Assembly: GCA_902803155.1 (NCBI GenBank)
Contig: CADCOU010000339.1
Location: forward strand, 1-8,758
Reading direction: 5' to 3'
Source: an uncultured Lachnospiraceae bacterium
GTDB taxonomy: Bacteria; Bacillota; Clostridia; Lachnospirales; Lachnospiraceae
Length of the DNA: 8,758 nt
Notes under the pieces: generated by a model
Told to the model about the DNA's origin: nothing
Database searches by the model: none
Seen by the model: the letters and a program-made list of their open reading frames with translations, nothing else
Made by a program: the position numbers and the translations under genes
In this document: positions 5,592-8,758 of the stretch, piece by piece
Layout of the letters: every line of letters begins with the position of its first letter
How positions within the stretch are numbered: the stretch's first letter is position 1

Positions 5592-6434
5592 TCAGTCTTT
5601 AATATAGGGTGCAAATGCCTGCATGTTCTTCCGGTCTGTCTGCGCCGGATCAAACCAGTAGTCAACCACTGTCAGCTCCTGGCCCAGATAGCCCTCGTAA
5701 TGATTCCGGTTCAGGGTTTCGATATAATCATCCAGCGGATGCAGTCCCTCTCCCCAGATCAGATGGCCGTAAGGTCTTCCGTCAATGAAATGCATATGGC
5801 GGATATCACTGCCCAGGCAGTCAAACCATTCTTCCAGCGTTTCATTCGCCACACCCATGGCGCAGGTGTCGACCGCCGCCTTGACATTCGGGTGATCCAC
5901 GGCTTTCAGCAGTCTCTTCAGTTCCGGAAGTGTCGTGACGACGTTGGACTCTTCCGGCCGCACTGTCTCCACGGTCAGAGTCACTCCGTTGTCCGCAGCA
6001 GCCGGCCCGAGGATCCGGAGTGCTTCCACAGCTCTCTCAAAGGCGTATTCCGGTTCCTGATCCCAGGCTCCGCCGCAGCAGGTGATCTGCTCAATCTTTG
6101 CCCCGAACAGGGAGGCGCATTCCAGACCATTTTTATAATACTCAATGGAACGTTCCCACAGCCCCTTGTCCCAGCTGGCAATCTGATACGGGAAGCAGGC
6201 GCACTCCGGCGTGAAGGCGCCGACCTTCAGACCGTACTGTTCTTCGATCATTTTCCGGACTTCTCTGTAATTCTCCTGATATCCGTACTCATCGACCAGA
6301 AAATGCGGCGCGGTCGCCCAGAATTCGATCGTCTTTACCCCGAGCTGCTGCTGTGTCTTCAGGAAATCCTCAAAGGGATAGAGTTTCCAGTGAATATTCA
6401 TCGCTGCGATCTGGTTTCTCTTAATGGATGGCAT
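5592..6434 (-). CDS. Sugar phosphate isomerase/epimerase family TIM barrel (copy 1), 280 aa
   Basis: First of the four tandem TIM-barrel paralogues. Recognisable parts are 'NIHWKLYPFEDFL' (13-25), 'LGVKTIEFWATAPHF' (31-45) and 'YGLKVGAFTPE' (67-77). The metal site is complete by position: Glu156 ('TLTVETVRPEES'), Asp189 ('KAAVDTCAM'), His215 ('RHMHFIDG') and Glu253 ('YLGQELTV'). The loop at 213-230 follows H.HF.D..P.GH..WG.G. The start at 6434 is set by GGAGGAGG about 6 bases upstream; the frame extends further to 6518, but that part lies inside the kinase gene. The gene overlaps the 3' end of the kinase gene by 14 bases, so expression is probably coupled to the kinase. Likely an isomerase or epimerase acting on the sugar that the kinase phosphorylates, or on its product; this order of steps is inference. 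Confidence 0.88.
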   Translation of the reverse strand: MPSIKRNQIAAMNIHWKLYPFEDFLKTQQQLGVKTIEFWATAPHFLVDEYGYQENYREVRKMIEEQYGLKVGAFTPECACFPYQIASWDKGLWERSIEYYKNGLECASLFGAKIEQITCCGGAWDQEPEYAFERAVEALRILGPAAADNGVTLTVETVRPEESNVVTTLPELKRLLKAVDHPNVKAAVDTCAMGVANETLEEWFDCLGSDIRHMHFIDGRPYGHLIWGEGLHPLDDYIETLNRNHYEGYLGQELTVVDYWFDPAQTDRKNMQAFAPYIKD

Positions 6435-7971
6435 GATTTTCCTCCTCCGCGCCAAGCGTGTGCATGAGATCTTTATTTCTCTGGTACAGTTCTGTATAGA
6501 TCGGATACAGACGGTCATAAACCGCCCGGTTGTCCTTATTCGGAAGCACTTCCCGGTTTGCAGGCATGACAGAATCCAGATCCCGGAATCCCTCCAGGCT
6601 TCCGGAACCGATCGCCGCCATCACTGCGTCTCCGTAGCTTGCAGTCTGCCACGGCTGTGACACAACCACCGGAAGACCTGTGACATCCGCCACAATCTGC
6701 ATCCAGACAGGGTTCTTCGTCCCTCCTCCGGCAATCGTGATGCTCTCCGGAGACAGGCCGCGGCTGCGGAACAGCTCAATGTGCTGGCGAACAGAGTAAG
6801 CCACTGCCTCCAGCGCGGCGCGGTTGATATACCTGCGGTCGTGCTCCCCGGTCAGGCCGAACAGCACTCCTCTTGCGTGAATGTCGTAGATAGGGCTGCG
6901 CTCTCCGAGAATGTAGGGAAGCATAATCAGTCCTCCGCATCCCGCTGGAACGGAAGCCGCGTCCCTGGCCATCACACTGTAAGCATTCTCCCCGCCCTGC
7001 TGCTCCTTTGAAACTTCCGGGAAGTAGTACACATCCCTCACCCAGCGGGTCAGCGTGCCGGCTGCGTTCGTACCGCCTCCAAGACAGTACGTTCCCGGGA
7101 TCGTGAATCCGAAACTCCCGGGAAGCGCAGAGTCTCCTGAAACCTGACGGTCGATACAGTAATAGAAAAACATGGTTGATCCAAACTGCATCAGAAGCCT
7201 GCCAGGGCCCGTCAGACCTCCGCTGATGGCCTCCGCGGTGGAATCGCCTGTCCCGGAGATCACGGGGGTTCCCTCCGCAAGGCCGGTCTCCTTTGCGGCC
7301 TCTGCCGTGACACGGCCGATCACCTCTGTACTCAGGGCGCACTGCGCCAGCTGATCCGGCCGACAGTAAAGTGCACACAGAGATTCATCGATCGACCCGT
7401 CAGGCCGGTAAACCGGGGAAAAAGAGCTCTTTGCCAAAAACTGGTCGATCCTGTACCGGCCCGTCAGCTTCGCTCCGATATAACTCGCGCCGGTCAGGAA
7501 CTTATACGTCTTCGCGTAAACCTCCGGCTCATTATTTTTGATCCACAGGATCTTCGGCATGATGTCATCCGAGCGCAGCTTGTGTCCGTAGACTGCAGTT
7601 GCTTTCTCCTCACCGCCGTAATACTCATTCAGCCAGGCGATTTCCCCGTCCGCCCTGGCATCCACTCCGTACAGGATCGCCTTGCGAAGCGGCCTGCAGT
7701 TCTCATCGACCGGCAGGCAGTCGGTACCCAGCGTGCTGGTCCCGACACATACAATCTCTGAATTCTTCACCTGCTTCGTCAGAACCTGGCAGATCTCACA
7801 GTAATCATGCCACCAAACCTTTTCTGCATCATGCTCGAAATAATTCGGCTTTGGATTTTCCATCCCGTGTGCAACCGCATGGGACGCAGTAATCCGGAAG
7901 GTCTCTCCGTCTACAAGCACACCCTTGCTCTCAAAGGTTCCTATGTCAATACCGAGAAAAAACTTCCCCAT
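6421..7971 (-). CDS. FGGY-family carbohydrate kinase (xylulokinase-like), 516 aa
   Basis: Cytoplasmic ATP-dependent sugar or polyol kinase of the FGGY family, full length for the group (about 490-530 residues). The N-terminal phosphate-binding motif is 'FLGIDIGTFESKGVLVD' (5-21). 'DIMPKILWIKNNEPEVY' (136-152) corresponds to FGGY signature 1. 'ISGTGDSTAEAISGG' (238-252) holds the likely catalytic base Asp243. 'GRLLMQFGSTMFFYY' (257-271) is the second phosphate motif, 'LPYILGERSPIYD' (351-363) matches signature 2, and 'IAGGGTKNPVWMQIVADV' (413-430) is the adenosine motif. The ATG at 7971 lies 6 bases after the stop of the BtpA-like gene; AAAGGA at 7989-7984 is upstream at a long spacing. The 3' end overlaps epimerase copy 1. 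The family contains kinases for xylulose, ribulose, fuculose, rhamnulose, gluconate, glycerol and erythritol-type substrates, so the substrate is open; xylulokinase-like is the closest general description. Confidence 0.92.
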   Translation of the reverse strand: MGKFFLGIDIGTFESKGVLVDGETFRITASHAVAHGMENPKPNYFEHDAEKVWWHDYCEICQVLTKQVKNSEIVCVGTSTLGTDCLPVDENCRPLRKAILYGVDARADGEIAWLNEYYGGEEKATAVYGHKLRSDDIMPKILWIKNNEPEVYAKTYKFLTGASYIGAKLTGRYRIDQFLAKSSFSPVYRPDGSIDESLCALYCRPDQLAQCALSTEVIGRVTAEAAKETGLAEGTPVISGTGDSTAEAISGGLTGPGRLLMQFGSTMFFYYCIDRQVSGDSALPGSFGFTIPGTYCLGGGTNAAGTLTRWVRDVYYFPEVSKEQQGGENAYSVMARDAASVPAGCGGLIMLPYILGERSPIYDIHARGVLFGLTGEHDRRYINRAALEAVAYSVRQHIELFRSRGLSPESITIAGGGTKNPVWMQIVADVTGLPVVVSQPWQTASYGDAVMAAIGSGSLEGFRDLDSVMPANREVLPNKDNRAVYDRLYPIYTELYQRNKDLMHTLGAEEENHAIH

Positions 7972-7977
7972 TTGTAC

Positions 7978-8758
7978 TCAGTTTCCTTTCCGGATCTCCT
8001 TCACAACTGCCATGAACTCCTTTACTCTTTGCAGATCAACATGCTTGTGCAGATCCCCGTTATACTTGAACCCGCTTCCCATGCAGGTTCCGTCGCAGAT
8101 CGCGAATTTTTCCCTGACATTGTGAATGTTGCATCCCGTATTGCAGAATACCGGTACACCGTTCGAAACCTCGGAGACCATCTTCAGCAGCCCGTCATCC
8201 GTATCCAGAGAAGCGCTGGCTCCGGAAACACAGAGGGCATCCGCGAAACCGCTGCGGGCGATTCCCTGCGCAACCGACTTGAGATCACGGTCATTCAGAA
8301 AAACATCTCCTTCCGGATTTACTTTGTAAAACAGCTTCAGGTCGTCCAGTCCCAGAGCTTTCTTTCTGCGGATCACCTTTGCGTTTCCGGAAATATACAC
8401 ACCGTAGTCACCTGTATATGCACCCGTAAATGCAGACCGGCAGAACCTTGCCCCTGTCGCGGCCGCCAGTTCTATTGTCGCCATGGGAGACATCACAACA
8501 TTCACCCCGAAAGGAACTGTAAGTTCCTTCTTCAGTTCTCCCACGATCTCCGCCATGGCTGCAACCGTTACATACTCCGCGTCCGGGCTGAAAGGAGCAC
8601 TGAACTCATTTGCAACCAGAACTCCGTCTACTCCGCCCTCCTCAAGGGCTTCCAAATCCTGCATCGCGTGCCTCGTCACTTCTGTCATGTCCCCGCAATA
8701 TCCCGGATCTCCCGGAAGGGCATCCGGATGCAGCAGCGCAATCACAGGTTTCTTCACT
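7978..8758 (-). CDS. BtpA/SgcQ-family TIM-barrel protein, 5' end outside the window
   Basis: Member of the BtpA family (COG0434-type), named after a cyanobacterial photosystem I biogenesis factor; in Firmicutes and enterobacteria relatives such as SgcQ lie in sugar operons. Seen here: 'KPVIALLHPDALPGDPGY' near the start, 'EEGGVDGVLVANEF' (39-52), 'ADALCVSGASA' (172-182), 'VPVFCNTGCNIHNV' (201-214) and 'DGTCMGSGFKYNGD' (222-235), all at places expected for the family. A GTG occurs at 8757-8755, but relatives usually have about ten more residues before the KPVI segment, so the true start is probably beyond the right edge. It precedes the kinase by 6 bases and is the most upstream visible member of the operon. 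The catalytic role of the family is unclear; an aldolase-like or phosphosugar-processing role is inference. Confidence 0.85.
   Translation of the reverse strand, partial: VKKPVIALLHPDALPGDPGYCGDMTEVTRHAMQDLEALEEGGVDGVLVANEFSAPFSPDAEYVTVAAMAEIVGELKKELTVPFGVNVVMSPMATIELAAATGARFCRSAFTGAYTGDYGVYISGNAKVIRRKKALGLDDLKLFYKVNPEGDVFLNDRDLKSVAQGIARSGFADALCVSGASASLDTDDGLLKMVSEVSNGVPVFCNTGCNIHNVREKFAICDGTCMGSGFKYNGDLHKHVDLQRVKEFMAVVKEIRKGN

Noticed and set aside
3024..6434. Assignment of the TIM barrels as C-glycoside deglycosidase subunits or as named D-psicose/D-tagatose epimerases
   Set aside because: The fold and metal spacing fit a broad superfamily. No small deglycosidase partner subunit or Gfo/Idh/MocA oxidoreductase is in the window, and specificity residues cannot be judged by eye. 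Both remain ideas only.
3216..6467. Series of 230-271 codon + strand open frames opposite the four epimerase-like genes
   Set aside because: They arise because the minus-strand genes rarely have codons that create stops on the other strand. Their translations show no fold signatures, and no suitable ribosome binding sites were seen.
6435..6518. 28-residue N-terminal extension of epimerase copy 1
   Set aside because: It lies inside the kinase coding region, and the ATG at 6434 has a GGAGGAGG site at proper spacing.
1..8758. CRISPR arrays, tRNA or rRNA genes, insertion sequences, prophage genes
   Set aside because: No spaced direct repeats, cloverleaf-like sequence, transposase or integrase motifs were seen on either strand.

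Overview
The window looks like chromosomal DNA of a gut-type Firmicute, most likely a Lachnospiraceae-like Clostridium relative. Base composition is moderately GC-rich by eye, Shine-Dalgarno sites are strong and purine-rich, and the pairing of an SPFH membrane protein with a small Arc-like ribbon-helix-helix protein is familiar from such genomes. The taxonomic call is inference; there is no rRNA or marker gene here.

The left part (1-1505, + strand) is a short two-gene unit. An SPFH/band-7 protein (106-1131) is followed by a 65-residue ribbon-helix-helix protein that starts at a TTG (1218-1415). A long composite hairpin with a T-rich tail (1436-1507) closes the unit. Between the two genes is a second, non-terminator hairpin (1166-1189).

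From 1508 to 1806 there is no intact gene. The minus strand carries the central piece of a MalY/PatB-type PLP aminotransferase, without N-terminus, catalytic-lysine region or C-terminus, followed in another frame by a short unidentified coding-like tail. This appears to be a deletion scar.

The rest (1807-8758, minus strand) is one tightly packed operon, entering from beyond the right edge. In transcription order: BtpA/SgcQ-family TIM-barrel protein (5' end cut off), FGGY carbohydrate kinase, four consecutive paralogous sugar phosphate isomerase/epimerase-type TIM barrels, and an MFS transporter. Gaps run from a 14-base overlap to 29 bases, so the genes are almost certainly co-transcribed. The logic is that of uptake, isomerisation or epimerisation, phosphorylation and downstream processing of an unusual sugar or polyol. 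The substrate cannot be read from the sequence.

The most interesting point is the four-fold epimerase expansion. Three copies keep the full Glu/Asp/His/Glu metal site and a shared H.HF.D..P.GH..WG.G loop. The fourth has Asn and Thr in place of two metal ligands and lacks that loop, so it may be a non-catalytic or re-purposed partner.
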